In this document: positions 51,306 to 59,906 of the stretch, piece after piece
Layout of the letters: each line of letters opens with the position of its first letter
Position numbering within the stretch: position 1 is the stretch's first letter
NCBI RefSeq assembly: GCF_001427785.1
Contig: NZ_LMHM01000012.1
Location: 556,445 to 620,444 of the forward strand
Source of the DNA: Lysobacter sp. Root690
GTDB lineage: Bacteria > Pseudomonadota > Gammaproteobacteria > Xanthomonadales > Xanthomonadaceae
DNA: 64,000 nucleotides
Reading direction: 5' to 3'
The notes under the pieces: generated by a model
Told to the model about the DNA's origin: nothing
The model's database searches: none
The model's input: only the letters and a program-made list of their open reading frames with translations
Program-made: the position numbers and the translations under genes

Positions 51306-51872
51306 ATGAATCTCCATATGCCGAGAAGATTAATTCGTCCCGCGCTTTTGATCGTCGATATGTTGAATATGCTCGACTTCGATGCGGGTTGCGCTCTATT
51401 GAAGCAAGCTATTCCCGTTGCTGACAAAATTTCAAGCTTGAAGAAAAGGTTTAAGAAGGCAGGCGCACCGGTAATCTACGCTAATGACAACTTCGGTCAG
51501 TGGCATGCAGACTTCCGGGAACTTGTGGCCGTTTGCAATCAGGAGTCTTGTAGAGGATCACCGCTTGCAAGTCGCCTGGCTCCCGAGTCTGACGACTTCT
51601 ATATTCTAAAGCCCAAACAATCGGCCTTTCACTCGACGCCGCTTGCAGTCCTGCTGGAACATTGTGGAACACAGCGGGTGGTCGTGACGGGGATCTCAAC
51701 TGACGTATGTGTGGCTGCCACCGCTATCGACGCTCACATGCGCGATCTGCACGTTCACGTTCCGTCAGATTGTGTGGCGGCACCGACGCGAGCCCGGAGC
51801 GTACGCGCGCTGGCCATGTTGCGCGAATCAATCGGTGCCTCGTGCGCCGCCTCTCGCACCATAAGACCTTAG
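51306..51872 (+). CDS. Isochorismatase-family cysteine hydrolase
   Basis: 188 residues. The Asp-Lys-Cys triad of the family is visible: ALLIVDML (Asp18), ILKPKQSAFHST (Lys102) and VVTGISTDVCVAATAIDAHM (Cys135), with the conserved GIxTDVCV motif. The family hydrolyses isochorismate, nicotinamide or related amides; the substrate here is not evident. It has no operon partner: the surrounding genes are unrelated. Length is normal. Confidence 0.85.
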   Translation: MNLHMPRRLIRPALLIVDMLNMLDFDAGCALLKQAIPVADKISSLKKRFKKAGAPVIYANDNFGQWHADFRELVAVCNQESCRGSPLASRLAPESDDFYILKPKQSAFHSTPLAVLLEHCGTQRVVVTGISTDVCVAATAIDAHMRDLHVHVPSDCVAAPTRARSVRALAMLRESIGASCAASRTIRP

Positions 51873-52106
51873 CGGGTTAAAAAATTTGAAATGCCAACTT
51901 CGTCGCCACTAATACAGCTGCGATTAGTAATGCTTTTAGCGCTTGCGATTCTAGCCGCGGCCAACTGTGATCGGACGTGGAAGCGGAGTCCCCATTGTGC
52001 GCACCGTCTCGTACAGGAATCGCTAAGGGGCTAAGCGGCGATGGTCGGGTTGTTCTTGTCTATCCATCGAGCCTGTGTGATTAGTTATATAGGCCGCTCC
52101 ACCCCA

Positions 52107-52418
52107 TCATTGATGCCTCCCGGCGGGGCACCAGCGGACTACGACGCGAGTGAGCCCATCCGGGCTCTTATTAGCAACGTCGCCAGAAGTTGCAGGCACT
52201 TCTTCCGCAGTGAAGTTGAGGTCGCGAAGACAGGAAATTAGGCGACTGACCTGGCCGGGATGAACTTTTGAAAGAATCACCTCATGTCGGCCCAGCATGA
52301 TTGCATCCGGCACTTTGGGGCTCATCCACAGGGCCAGATCCACGACGTCTGACCCATGCTTCTCTCGGAGGGCTGTAAGAACTTCGGCTAGCTTGGCTGT
52401 TTGCTTTACAACTGCCAC
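52107..52418 (-). CDS. Small protein, unknown function
   Basis: 103 residues from GTG 52418, supported by GGAG 6 bases upstream. The sequence (KLAEVLTALREKHGSDVVDL, then SRLISCLRDLNFTAEEVPA) looks like an alpha/beta fold. First of five small minus-strand genes between the hydrolase and the UbiB-like kinase. No family recognised. Confidence 0.45.
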   Translation of the reverse strand: MAVVKQTAKLAEVLTALREKHGSDVVDLALWMSPKVPDAIMLGRHEVILSKVHPGQVSRLISCLRDLNFTAEEVPATSGDVANKSPDGLTRVVVRWCPAGRHQ

Positions 52419-52490
52419 AGTGCGCTCCGCTTTGTGAATACGACTTATCGGCGCAAATTTAAAATTAGCTTACCAAAATGGCTTTGCTGG

Positions 52491-52844
52491 TTACCATCCA
52501 TGCTTCATACGATCCAGCATAGAGTTTGACGCGACTGGCCGATGCCTGCGCCGCGGCGCCTCGGCAGCGATCCGGCCTGAGTACATGTTCACCCAGCTGG
52601 CAATCCACCGCACTGCCTCGGCTTCACTGCGCATGTTGACCCAGCGGCTCGAGCTGAATTGCCGACGATAGACTCTAGTACAGACTTCCCAGCCATCCGC
52701 AACTCTGCGCGGCAATGCGACGGCCACCCACACTTCACGCTCCAGCACAATGATGTGCGCGCTTTTGAAGTCGGTGTGCGATGAGTTTGCCCACTCGAAA
52801 CCAAGCGGAAGGGAGGTGTGCAGCGTGGGGTCCATGAGCGGCAT
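52491..52844 (-). CDS. Small protein, distant paralogue of the 53,211 gene
   Basis: 117 residues. The core LPLGFEWANSSHTDFKSAHI, then VWVAVALPRRVADGWEVCTR, and EAVRWIASWVNMY can be lined up with the protein at 53,211-53,495 (LPPGYGWAAM, RHLVAYAFQPKRRRGWYLGG, SQLANWARQHM): same order of a GxxWA start, a basic turn, a W-containing strand and a final helix with W. Function unknown. Confidence 0.5.
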   Translation of the reverse strand: MPLMDPTLHTSLPLGFEWANSSHTDFKSAHIIVLEREVWVAVALPRRVADGWEVCTRVYRRQFSSSRWVNMRSEAEAVRWIASWVNMYSGRIAAEAPRRRHRPVASNSMLDRMKHGW

Positions 52845-52860
52845 ATTAGGTCATGGCGTC

Positions 52861-53202
52861 TCACACGTTAGGACTGTCGGAGTAGTCGCGTAAAATTATC
52901 ACGTTAGCGTACGCACGACAGTCGAAGCTCAGCTCAATAACATAATAATCGTGATCATAAGTAGCGCCGGGATAATTTTTGCTGCCGTTGATCATGGAAG
53001 CTTTGTTGGCTGACGTACATACGGCAGTGCCATGCAACCACTCAAACTGGTGGCGGGGAGCAGTGGGTAGGCAATCGCATGAGCTTATGTCGATGACTTG
53101 AGCGGGGTGACGTATAGATCCAAGGATGTGCAGCCCCATAATCGCCGCTGCGGTCACTTGAGTTCCTGGCGGAAAGTCACCAAAACTGGTTGGCTGAATC
53201 AT
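52861..53202 (-). CDS. Small protein, unknown function
   Basis: 113 residues from ATG 53202, with AAGGTG upstream. It contains four cysteines (SSCDCLP, TAVCTS, SFDCRAY), no signal peptide and a beta-rich C-terminus (YDHDYYVIELSFDCRAYANV). Only 8 bases separate it from the stop of the next upstream gene, so it is probably co-transcribed with the 53,211 gene. Confidence 0.45.
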   Translation of the reverse strand: MIQPTSFGDFPPGTQVTAAAIMGLHILGSIRHPAQVIDISSCDCLPTAPRHQFEWLHGTAVCTSANKASMINGSKNYPGATYDHDYYVIELSFDCRAYANVIILRDYSDSPNV

Positions 53203-53210
53203 TTAACACC

Positions 53211-53495
53211 TTACGCCCCCCGCCAATTCTGAGACATATGCTGTCTAGCCCAGTTGGCGAGTTGGCTGCAGGCTTCCGACATGGTCGCGCATTGCGAGCG
53301 TCGGTCTTCTACGAACGAGGCGCCCCCGAGGCGCTCTCCTCCTAAGTACCAGCCGCGGCGGCGCTTGGGCTGGAAAGCGTAAGCCACGAGGTGGCGGTCC
53401 TGAAATCTCACCTCTATGACGGTACGGCCGTCGGCGAGCTGCATCGCAGCCCAGCCGTAACCCGGAGGTAGGGGCGGTAGCCAAGGCATGTCCAT
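53211..53495 (-). CDS. Small protein, distant paralogue of the 52,491 gene
   Basis: 94 residues from ATG 53495; TTG 53525 is also open. See the 52,491 gene for the shared layout. Basic, soluble, with one central strand pair and a C-terminal helix (ACSQLANWARQHMSQ). Function unknown. Confidence 0.45.
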   Translation of the reverse strand: MDMPWLPPLPPGYGWAAMQLADGRTVIEVRFQDRHLVAYAFQPKRRRGWYLGGERLGGASFVEDRRSQCATMSEACSQLANWARQHMSQNWRGA

Positions 53496-53561
53496 TAGTA
53501 CGAGGCTTATCCGGAGGGTGTTCAAATTTTGTGAATGGTGCGACGGATGTGGGGTAGCGCC

Positions 53562-53825
53562 TTATTTTCGGTTCTTCCTAGCCACGATGATCTGGCCGCC
53601 TATCGCAGTGATCAGGACGCAGCTGTTGGTCACGATGAACACCCAGTTGTGAACCAAAATGCTGTAGATCACAAAACCGGTTGACGCGGCGCATTGGCCT
53701 ACAAACAACCACTTGGATATCGCCTCGTCCTGGGGGGCGCGCGATCGCGCTTGCTTGACTATCTGCCTCAGTAGCGTCGCGACCAGAATTGCCGACGCCA
53801 GCCACCCGATCCAGTCAGGTTTCAT
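53562..53825 (-). CDS. SemiSWEET / PQ-loop-like small membrane protein
   Basis: 87 residues from ATG 53825, with AAAGGATGG upstream. Three membrane helices: WIGWLASAILVATLLRQIVK, KWLFVGQCAASTGFVIYSIL and WVFIVTNSCVLITAIGGQII, with short loops. The three-helix bundle, the length and the glutamine/asparagine pattern in the helices resemble bacterial SemiSWEET sugar transporters, which act as dimers. The canonical PQ motif is not clear, so substrate and even transport function are uncertain. Confidence 0.55.
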   Translation of the reverse strand: MKPDWIGWLASAILVATLLRQIVKQARSRAPQDEAISKWLFVGQCAASTGFVIYSILVHNWVFIVTNSCVLITAIGGQIIVARKNRK

Positions 53826-53891
53826 CGCCCATCCTTTGCGGTTGCGGCCGACTTGGCGGACGCAGCCAAGGGTATGATTCGAAGTGAACGG

Positions 53892-55571
53892 TTACGAGCG
53901 CGTACCACGTTCCTCGCGCGGGTCCGGCCTCTTGTCATTGCGCAACGTGCTGGCGACGATCATCAGTCCCAGCACCGCGGCGATCACGAATAGAACCAGT
54001 GCGAAGGCCGGGTAGCCGAACAGGAAGGGGCCAACCCCCGATCGCAGTAGCATGGTGCTGGAGATCAGCAGCGCGGCGACGATGATGCCGGCGGCGATGC
54101 GATTGGCGATCTTCTGCAGGTTTTCCATCAGCGCGGAGTCCTGCCAGCCGGTGATGCGCACCTGCATCCGGTTTTCCGCCAGCAATGACAATACCGTTCC
54201 GACCTTTCGGGGCGCGTCCTGCAGCAGCGATTGAAGTTCGATCGCTTCGCTGGCCAGATTCGCCGGCGAGAACGACTGGCGCAATCGATCGCGCAGCAAA
54301 TGCTGCAGGTGCGCTTCGACTGTATCCTTCACGCTGAGGTCCGGGTCGAGCGCGACGCACACGGCTTCCAGGTTCAACAGGGTTTTCGCGAGCAGGTTGA
54401 ACTCAGGCGGTGTACGTAGGCCGCACAGCGCACTCAGGCGACTTAGATGCAGCAGCAGGCGTCCTTCGGACCAGGCTGCGGCGTGACTGTGCGCGGCGTA
54501 ACGAGCGACATGCTGGCCGACTTCACGGACAAACCGATCCTCGTCGAAATCCTCCAGGCGTACGCCCAACGCGATTAGTTCGTCGGCGACCGCTTCGCCG
54601 CGTCCGTCGACAGCCGAGAACACGAGCTTCAGCAGCCGGCCACGTAACTTGGGCGGTATGTGCGCGACCATGCCCAGGTCGAAGATCGCCAGTCGGTGAT
54701 CATGCGTCAACAACAGGTTGCCGGGATGCGGGTCGGCATGCAACTCGCCATGCACGAACATCTGATCCAGATAGCCGCGCAGTAGGTCGGTGACTACGGG
54801 CGTCAGTGAATTCTCGGTGCGCCGCAGCCCAAGAGGGTCGGTCACTTTGCTGCCCTTGACTAGCTCCATGGTCAGAACCTTGGCGCCGGAAAGGTCGCGC
54901 AGCGGCTGCGGAACGATCAAGGTCGGATAGCGGGCCAAGTGATCGCCGAATCGCTCGAGATGATCGGCTTCGAGGCGATAGTCCAGTTCGTCCAGCAGCG
55001 TCTTGCGGAATTCCTGCACCCAATCGGCGAAATGCAGCCGCTTGCCGGCTTGGGTGGCGTTGTCGGCTTTTGACGCAAGCATCTGCAGGGTGTCCAGATC
55101 GCTGCGGATGTTCTGGGCCACGTCGGGCCGCTGCACCTTAACCGCCACCTCACGTCCGTCACGTAACACCGCGCGGTGGACCTGGGCCAGCGATGCGCAG
55201 CCCAAGGGCGTAGGATCGAATTCGGGAAACACACTGTGCAGGCGCACGCCGAGTTCGGCTTCGACCACCGCTTCTATCGTGGCCGGATCCACCGCGGTGA
55301 CGTCGTCCTGCATGCGTTCCAGCGCGGCTAGATAGGCCGGTGGCACCATATCCGGGCGTGTGGACAAGGCTTGGCCGACCTTGATGAAGGTCGGTCCTAG
55401 CGCCTCCAAGTCGCGAACGAAATCCGCAGGCTTGCCTTCCTCGACGGTCGTTGGATCCATGTCAGTCGCGCTGTTCCAGTCCAGCCCTGTGAACACGCCC
55501 GAGTTGCGGTATTTCATCAGGAATCCGAGCAATTGCGCGGTACGGGTCAGCGGGTTTTTGGCTTCACTCAT
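53892..55571 (-). CDS. ABC1/AarF/UbiB-family atypical kinase
   Basis: 559 residues, ATG 55571 with GAGGAG upstream. The signature KxGQ segment is [20 protein letters not shown] near 83. [20 protein letters not shown] near 126 has the alanine-rich nucleotide loop and the conserved lysine, and [20 protein letters not shown] with IFDLGMV near 280-300 are the catalytic and metal-binding parts. Two C-terminal membrane helices (about 497-515 and 520-540) anchor it. The family assists ubiquinone synthesis and lipid handling. This member is probably not the ubiB of the ubiquinone operon, since no ubiE or ubiJ is nearby. Confidence 0.85.
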   Translation of the reverse strand: MSEAKNPLTRTAQLLGFLMKYRNSGVFTGLDWNSATDMDPTTVEEGKPADFVRDLEALGPTFIKVGQALSTRPDMVPPAYLAALERMQDDVTAVDPATIEAVVEAELGVRLHSVFPEFDPTPLGCASLAQVHRAVLRDGREVAVKVQRPDVAQNIRSDLDTLQMLASKADNATQAGKRLHFADWVQEFRKTLLDELDYRLEADHLERFGDHLARYPTLIVPQPLRDLSGAKVLTMELVKGSKVTDPLGLRRTENSLTPVVTDLLRGYLDQMFVHGELHADPHPGNLLLTHDHRLAIFDLGMVAHIPPKLRGRLLKLVFSAVDGRGEAVADELIALGVRLEDFDEDRFVREVGQHVARYAAHSHAAAWSEGRLLLHLSRLSALCGLRTPPEFNLLAKTLLNLEAVCVALDPDLSVKDTVEAHLQHLLRDRLRQSFSPANLASEAIELQSLLQDAPRKVGTVLSLLAENRMQVRITGWQDSALMENLQKIANRIAAGIIVAALLISSTMLLRSGVGPFLFGYPAFALVLFVIAAVLGLMIVASTLRNDKRPDPREERGTRS

Positions 55572-55865
55572 AGCGGCGGCTCCTCGAAGGATGTGATGCG
55601 ACGCGACACGGGGCCAACCCGGTATTTTCAGAAATTTAGTGGCGGCGACTTTTTGCCTGCGTGAATTCTTCGCTCATGGCCGCAATCCGATCTATTCGTA
55701 GCCGCGCCAAGCCGCTCAGCCACTGAATCGTTAAGGCAGGATGCGTGCAGACGGAAGACGGAAAGCGTAGTCGATCACACCTTCCAAGGCCGCTACGGCA
55801 TTCTTCGCGCGGTCTGAACGCAGGGGCGATAAGCCTGAGGGCCGGCCCAGTCCAGGTGTAAGCGT
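55572..55865. other. Divergent promoter region
   Basis: Lies between the divergent starts of the UbiB-like gene and the sugar dehydrogenase fusion gene. No gene was found. The minus-strand frames overlapping its right end are shadows. Confidence 0.4.
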
Positions 55866-57644
55866 ATGAAAACAGTCGTTACCGGCGTGAGCCTGTGCCT
55901 GATCGCGTGCGTTGCCGGTGCGCAACAGGGTGACGGAACCCAGGCCAGTGTCCAAGCCGAGGTGTTCAAGCCGGCAAAAGTTGATGCCACGCCCGAACGC
56001 ATCTCGCAACTGCGCGTCCCGGCCGGATTCACCGTTCTTCCCTTCGCTACCGGATTGAAGAATCCGCGGATGCTGGCTGTCTCCGCCGATGGCACGGTCT
56101 ACGTAACGCGCAGGGAGCAGGGCGACGTATTGATGCTTCGTGACGCCGATGGCGATGGCCAGGCCGACGGCGCTCCTGTCACGGTCGCCAATCGTGCTGG
56201 CGCGCACGGCATTGCCATTCACGGTAATCAGTTGTATCTGGCCACGGTGAAGGAAATCTCTCGCGCCGATTTGATGCCGGACGGGCGCCTGGGACCGTTG
56301 GAGATGATCACCGGCGATCTGCCTGATGGCGGTCAGCATCCCAATCGCACGCTGGCGGTTGGCCCGGATGGCCAGCTTTACGTCAGTGTCGGTTCTTCAT
56401 GCAATGCGTGCAACGAAACCAATCCGGAGCATGCCACGATGCTGAGGGTGTCGCCGGACGGGAAGAGCCGTACCATTTTCGCAAGCGGACTGCGCAATAC
56501 CATCGGCTTCGATTGGGACCCAGCAACCGGCGAACTATGGGGCATGGACCACGGCATCGACTTCCTTGGCAACGACGTGCAGCCCGAGGAGCTCAACCAG
56601 ATCAGGAAGGGGCATCGATACGGTTGGCCGCATGTCTACGGCGACGGCGGGATCAATCCGCAAAGCACGCCGCCGGGCGAGATCAGTAAAGCGCAGTGGA
56701 GAGCGATGAGCGACCCGATGGTGCTGGGCTACACCGCGCACGCTGCGCCGATGCAGATGCTTTTCTACACCGGCAAGGCATTCCCGTCCGAGTATCGCGG
56801 TGACGCCTTCGTCGCATTTCGTGGCTCCTGGAATCGGCGACCGGCGTCGGGCTACGAGATCGTCCGAATCGTCTTCGACAAGGGCCGGCCGAAGTCGTTC
56901 GAGCCGTTCGTCTCCGGATTCCTGACCGATGCCGGCAAAACCCACATAGCGCGGCCGGTCGGTCTGGCGCAGGCGGGCGACGGCGCGCTGTTGCTGTCGG
57001 ACGATGCCAACGGAGTCATTTACCGCGTGGCCTACAACGGCAAGGTGCCGAAAACCAGCACGGTCATGAAAGTACCGGCGCGCAGCATGCAGCAGCAAAG
57101 TCAGGCCGGTATAGGCGTACCGCTGGCCCTGGCCCGAGATGAGGCCAAGACGCGCGGTACGTTGGAAGTGGCTTCTTCAGCGATCGGACTCGATGGCGCG
57201 ATCGACATGCGTTACAGCGAGTACAAGGACGGTGTGTCCATGCCCTTGCGTTGGTCGGTTGCTCCGGGTGCAAAGTCCTACATGGTAATTATGGAAGATC
57301 CCGACGCCAAACCCATCACGCCCTTCGTCCATTGGGTCATGTGGAACATTCCTGCCGATGTAACTCAACTCGCTGAAGGGTTGCCAGAACAACCCAGACT
57401 GACCGAACCAACCGGAGTGCTGCAAGGGGCGACAAGTCGAGGTTCGGTCGGTTACTACGGGCCGCGTCCCCCGGCGGGCGATCCGCCGCATCACTATCAC
57501 ATCCAGGTGTTCGCACTGGATGAGGTGCTCGATATCGCGCCCGGTAGCAATCGCGATCAGGTATTGAAGGCGGCCAAAGGCCATGTCATCGCCAAGGGTT
57601 CGGTGGTAGGCACCTATCAACAGACCGTGGCGCCGTTGAAATAG
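55866..57644 (+). CDS. PQQ-type sugar (sorbosone) dehydrogenase fused to a PEBP domain
   Basis: 592 residues with a Sec signal peptide (VVTGVSLCLIACVAGA). Residues about 50-400 form a six-bladed propeller of the sorbosone/glucose dehydrogenase type: LRVPAGFTVLPFATGLKNPR, GAHGIAIHGNQLYLATVKEI, DGQLYVSVGSSCNACNE, GLRNTIGFDWDPATGELWG. Residues about 425-590 are a PEBP (YbhB/YbcL-type) domain: SMPLRWSVAPGAKSYMVIME, DPDAKPITPFVHWVMWNI and YGPRPPAGDPPHHYHIQVFA, with its D-P-D-x-P and HxH anion-pocket motifs. Periplasmic. The two domains are normally separate genes; the fused role, perhaps ligand-controlled sugar oxidation, is unknown. Confidence 0.85.
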   Translation: MKTVVTGVSLCLIACVAGAQQGDGTQASVQAEVFKPAKVDATPERISQLRVPAGFTVLPFATGLKNPRMLAVSADGTVYVTRREQGDVLMLRDADGDGQADGAPVTVANRAGAHGIAIHGNQLYLATVKEISRADLMPDGRLGPLEMITGDLPDGGQHPNRTLAVGPDGQLYVSVGSSCNACNETNPEHATMLRVSPDGKSRTIFASGLRNTIGFDWDPATGELWGMDHGIDFLGNDVQPEELNQIRKGHRYGWPHVYGDGGINPQSTPPGEISKAQWRAMSDPMVLGYTAHAAPMQMLFYTGKAFPSEYRGDAFVAFRGSWNRRPASGYEIVRIVFDKGRPKSFEPFVSGFLTDAGKTHIARPVGLAQAGDGALLLSDDANGVIYRVAYNGKVPKTSTVMKVPARSMQQQSQAGIGVPLALARDEAKTRGTLEVASSAIGLDGAIDMRYSEYKDGVSMPLRWSVAPGAKSYMVIMEDPDAKPITPFVHWVMWNIPADVTQLAEGLPEQPRLTEPTGVLQGATSRGSVGYYGPRPPAGDPPHHYHIQVFALDEVLDIAPGSNRDQVLKAAKGHVIAKGSVVGTYQQTVAPLK

Positions 57645-57674
57645 CGGCAGCACGATGAAGTTCGGGACGAAAAC

Positions 57675-58100
57675 ATGAACAAAGTAAAGGTGACGCTCAG
57701 GGAGGTAGGCGGCGCGCCGATACACACAACACACCGAGCGACCTGCCATTGCGGGACGGTGGAGCTGGAGTTGACTTTGCCTGACGGATTGGTCGATCCG
57801 CATCGCTGCGACTGCTCGATCTGCCGACGCAAGGGCGCAGTGGTGGCAACGGTGGCGGTGGAGAACTTGCATATCGTGAAAGGCGCCGAGCGGCTGACGC
57901 TCTATCAATTCAATACGCATGTCGCTAAGCATTACTTCTGCTCGATCTGCGGCATCTACACCCACCACCAGCGCCGGTCCGACCCGGATCAATACGGGGT
58001 CAACGTTGGCTGTCTGGAAGGAGTGAATCCTCTCGCTATAGCGAAGGTTCCAACGACTGACGGAGTGCATCATCCGTTAGATCGATCTGGCACCAAATGA
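57675..58100 (+). CDS. GFA-family (glutathione-dependent formaldehyde-activating-like) protein
   Basis: 141 residues. All zinc-site cysteines of the family are present: ATCHCGTVELEL, HRCDCSICRRKGAV and HYFCSICGIYTHHQ. The GFA fold binds two zinc ions; only some members act on formaldehyde-glutathione adducts, so the name does not fix the function. It follows the dehydrogenase fusion gene by 30 bases, and the two may be co-transcribed, which would fit a role near aldehyde or sugar oxidation. Confidence 0.85.
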   Translation: MNKVKVTLREVGGAPIHTTHRATCHCGTVELELTLPDGLVDPHRCDCSICRRKGAVVATVAVENLHIVKGAERLTLYQFNTHVAKHYFCSICGIYTHHQRRSDPDQYGVNVGCLEGVNPLAIAKVPTTDGVHHPLDRSGTK

Positions 58101-58134
58101 GGGACCTATCTATGCGGCTGGCCTAGGTCGTACG

Positions 58135-58857
58135 ATGCGTAGATTCGCACAAGCGCTGTCGGCGGAGGAGGCGTGGCTGTCACGCCATTTTCCCACACTA
58201 TCTTTGGCCCTCGTCGACGCGCCGGATCGTTACAACGTCGTGGGCCGCGGCTTGGCCTCGGTGATTCTTGACATTGGGGAGGGCCTACAAGTCCGCGACT
58301 GCGTGTGGGGCATCGTGCCGCCGTGGTCGAAGGAGGCTACGACGCGCTACTCCACCGTTACCGCGCGCATGGATCGCGCGGCGCGCAGCAGAATGTACCG
58401 GCGAGCCTGGGAGAAGCAGCGCTGCATCGTACCGATCACCGGATACTACAAATGGGATCGCACCGTATCGCCGCCGCGACCATACTTCATTCAATCCGTA
58501 GCGGGCACTCCGCTGCTTCTGGCCGGATTATGGGAATGTTGGGATAGAGATGGGCCGCCGCTCTATAGCTTCAGCATTTTGACTCATCTCAATCCCGCCA
58601 TTCCTCCCCCGTTGGTAGCGGACGGGCCGGTCTTCGTGCCCCCAGCTCAATGGCGGCGCTGGATCGAAGGCGCACGCTGGCTTCCAAAGCGCTTCTTGTC
58701 GGGGCTGAAAGCTCCGCAGTTGGAAGCCTATCGAGTGAGCACGGCGATCAGGGATCCGAACCGCGATGACTACACCTTGCTCGAACCCGTGTCCGATGCG
58801 GACGAGGCGGCGTCTTATTCGAAAGGCGGGGACGTTAACGAGGAATTCGATGACTGA
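58135..58857 (+). CDS. SRAP-domain (YedK/HMCES-like) protein without the catalytic residues
   Basis: 240 residues. The fold is recognisable: RYNVVGRGLASVILDI, CVWGIVPPWSK, SRMYRRAWEKQRCIVPITGY, PYFIQSVAGTPLLLAGLWEC. In active SRAP proteins Cys2 crosslinks abasic DNA, helped by Asn, Glu and His. Here the start reads MRRFAQ instead of MCGRFAQ, the NAR segment is TAR, the Y/FEWK segment is YYKWD and the IHxRMP segment is replaced by LNPAIPP. So all four are gone. The protein could still bind DNA or be a decaying paralogue, although the frame is intact and full length. A fragment of a related gene lies at 60,959. Confidence 0.8.
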   Translation: MRRFAQALSAEEAWLSRHFPTLSLALVDAPDRYNVVGRGLASVILDIGEGLQVRDCVWGIVPPWSKEATTRYSTVTARMDRAARSRMYRRAWEKQRCIVPITGYYKWDRTVSPPRPYFIQSVAGTPLLLAGLWECWDRDGPPLYSFSILTHLNPAIPPPLVADGPVFVPPAQWRRWIEGARWLPKRFLSGLKAPQLEAYRVSTAIRDPNRDDYTLLEPVSDADEAASYSKGGDVNEEFDD

Positions 58858-58946
58858 ATATGCATCCATCTCAGCCTCGACGGCGTTGGCGAGCTTGCCA
58901 ATTGCGTAGCTTCCCTCGTGTAGGGATGCGTGGTTGGTCGACGCGC

Positions 58947-59816
58947 TCAAGCGGAAGCCACGATTTCGGCGGCGAAGTCGCGATAGGAACGCAGTGGACG
59001 ACCTAGCAGCGCGGTGAGCCGCGCGACGTTGCCCGCGTCCGGCGTCATGCCGTCGGTCAGGAACCGCTCGCTCATCAAGCGCATGTCGAACGCCATCCAG
59101 TTCGGCATGAACTGGCGCAAGTTCTGCTCGAAGCCTGCGGTGTCGTCGCCGCCGTAGGCGATTGGGCGACCCAGCACGTCCGACCAGATGGCCGCCACGT
59201 CCGCGCCCGTTAGCGTGTCGGGGCCGACGAGATTGAAGCGGGCGAGGGGAAGCGGCTCGCTTGACCGCTCGCGGCGCAGAAGTTCGATGGCGGCGATCTC
59301 GCCAATGTCGCGCGCGTCGATCATGGCCAGCCCCTTGTGGCCGATGGGCATCGGATAGATGCCATGGCCGAGCACAACGTCCTTGATGGTGCGGTCGTTG
59401 TCCATGAAGTAGGCCGGTCGCAGGATGGTGGCGTTGAAGCCCATGTCCTCGATCATGCGTTCGACGCCGAATTTGCCCGCGAAGTGCGGCACGTTGAGGT
59501 AGCGATCGCTGTGGATGACCGAGAGATAGACAATTCGCTCGATCCCCGCCTCGCGGGCGACGTTTAGCGCGATCAAGGCCTGGGTGAACTCCTCGGGCAC
59601 CACCGCGTTCAACAGGAACAAGGTGGAGACGCCCGAGAAGGCGGCGCGCAGCGAGTCGACATCCAGCAAGTCGCCCTGCACGGTGGCGACCCCGGCCGGC
59701 AGAGCCGCGGTGGCCGGATCGCGAACCAGGGCGCGCACATCGGCGCCGCGCTGGGTGAGCTGCTGGACGACGTGGCGGCCGATGTTGCCAGTGGCGCCGG
59801 TGATGAGGATGGTCAT
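58947..59816 (-). CDS. NmrA-like NAD(P)-binding oxidoreductase
   Basis: 289 residues from ATG 59816. Rossmann nucleotide motif at the N-terminus: ILITGATGNIGRHVVQQLTQ (GxxGxxG). Atypical short-chain dehydrogenase layout with VYLSVIHSDRYLNVPHF and LRPAYFMDN, as in NmrA/quinone-reductase-like proteins that sense or reduce with NAD(P)H. Divergent from the LysR gene, which probably regulates it; the 90-base intergenic space contains a GGTGATTCACC palindrome. Confidence 0.85.
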   Translation of the reverse strand: MTILITGATGNIGRHVVQQLTQRGADVRALVRDPATAALPAGVATVQGDLLDVDSLRAAFSGVSTLFLLNAVVPEEFTQALIALNVAREAGIERIVYLSVIHSDRYLNVPHFAGKFGVERMIEDMGFNATILRPAYFMDNDRTIKDVVLGHGIYPMPIGHKGLAMIDARDIGEIAAIELLRRERSSEPLPLARFNLVGPDTLTGADVAAIWSDVLGRPIAYGGDDTAGFEQNLRQFMPNWMAFDMRLMSERFLTDGMTPDAGNVARLTALLGRPLRSYRDFAAEIVASA

Positions 59817-59853
59817 GGGACTGCTCCGGGTTGGGTTAGGTGGCCCTATGGTT

Positions 59854-59864
59854 GGTGATTCACC
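59854..59864. promoter_or_regulatory. Palindrome GGTGATTCACC between NmrA-like and LysR genes
   Basis: Five-base arms GGTGA / TCACC around a single T, centred in the 90-base divergent promoter. The position is that expected for the binding site of the adjacent LysR regulator. The match to the T-N11-A rule is weak, so assignment rests on location. Confidence 0.4.
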
Positions 59865-59906
59865 CATGGCCCGATAGCCCGTATATTTGGACTTCCTGTC
59901 TCGCTG

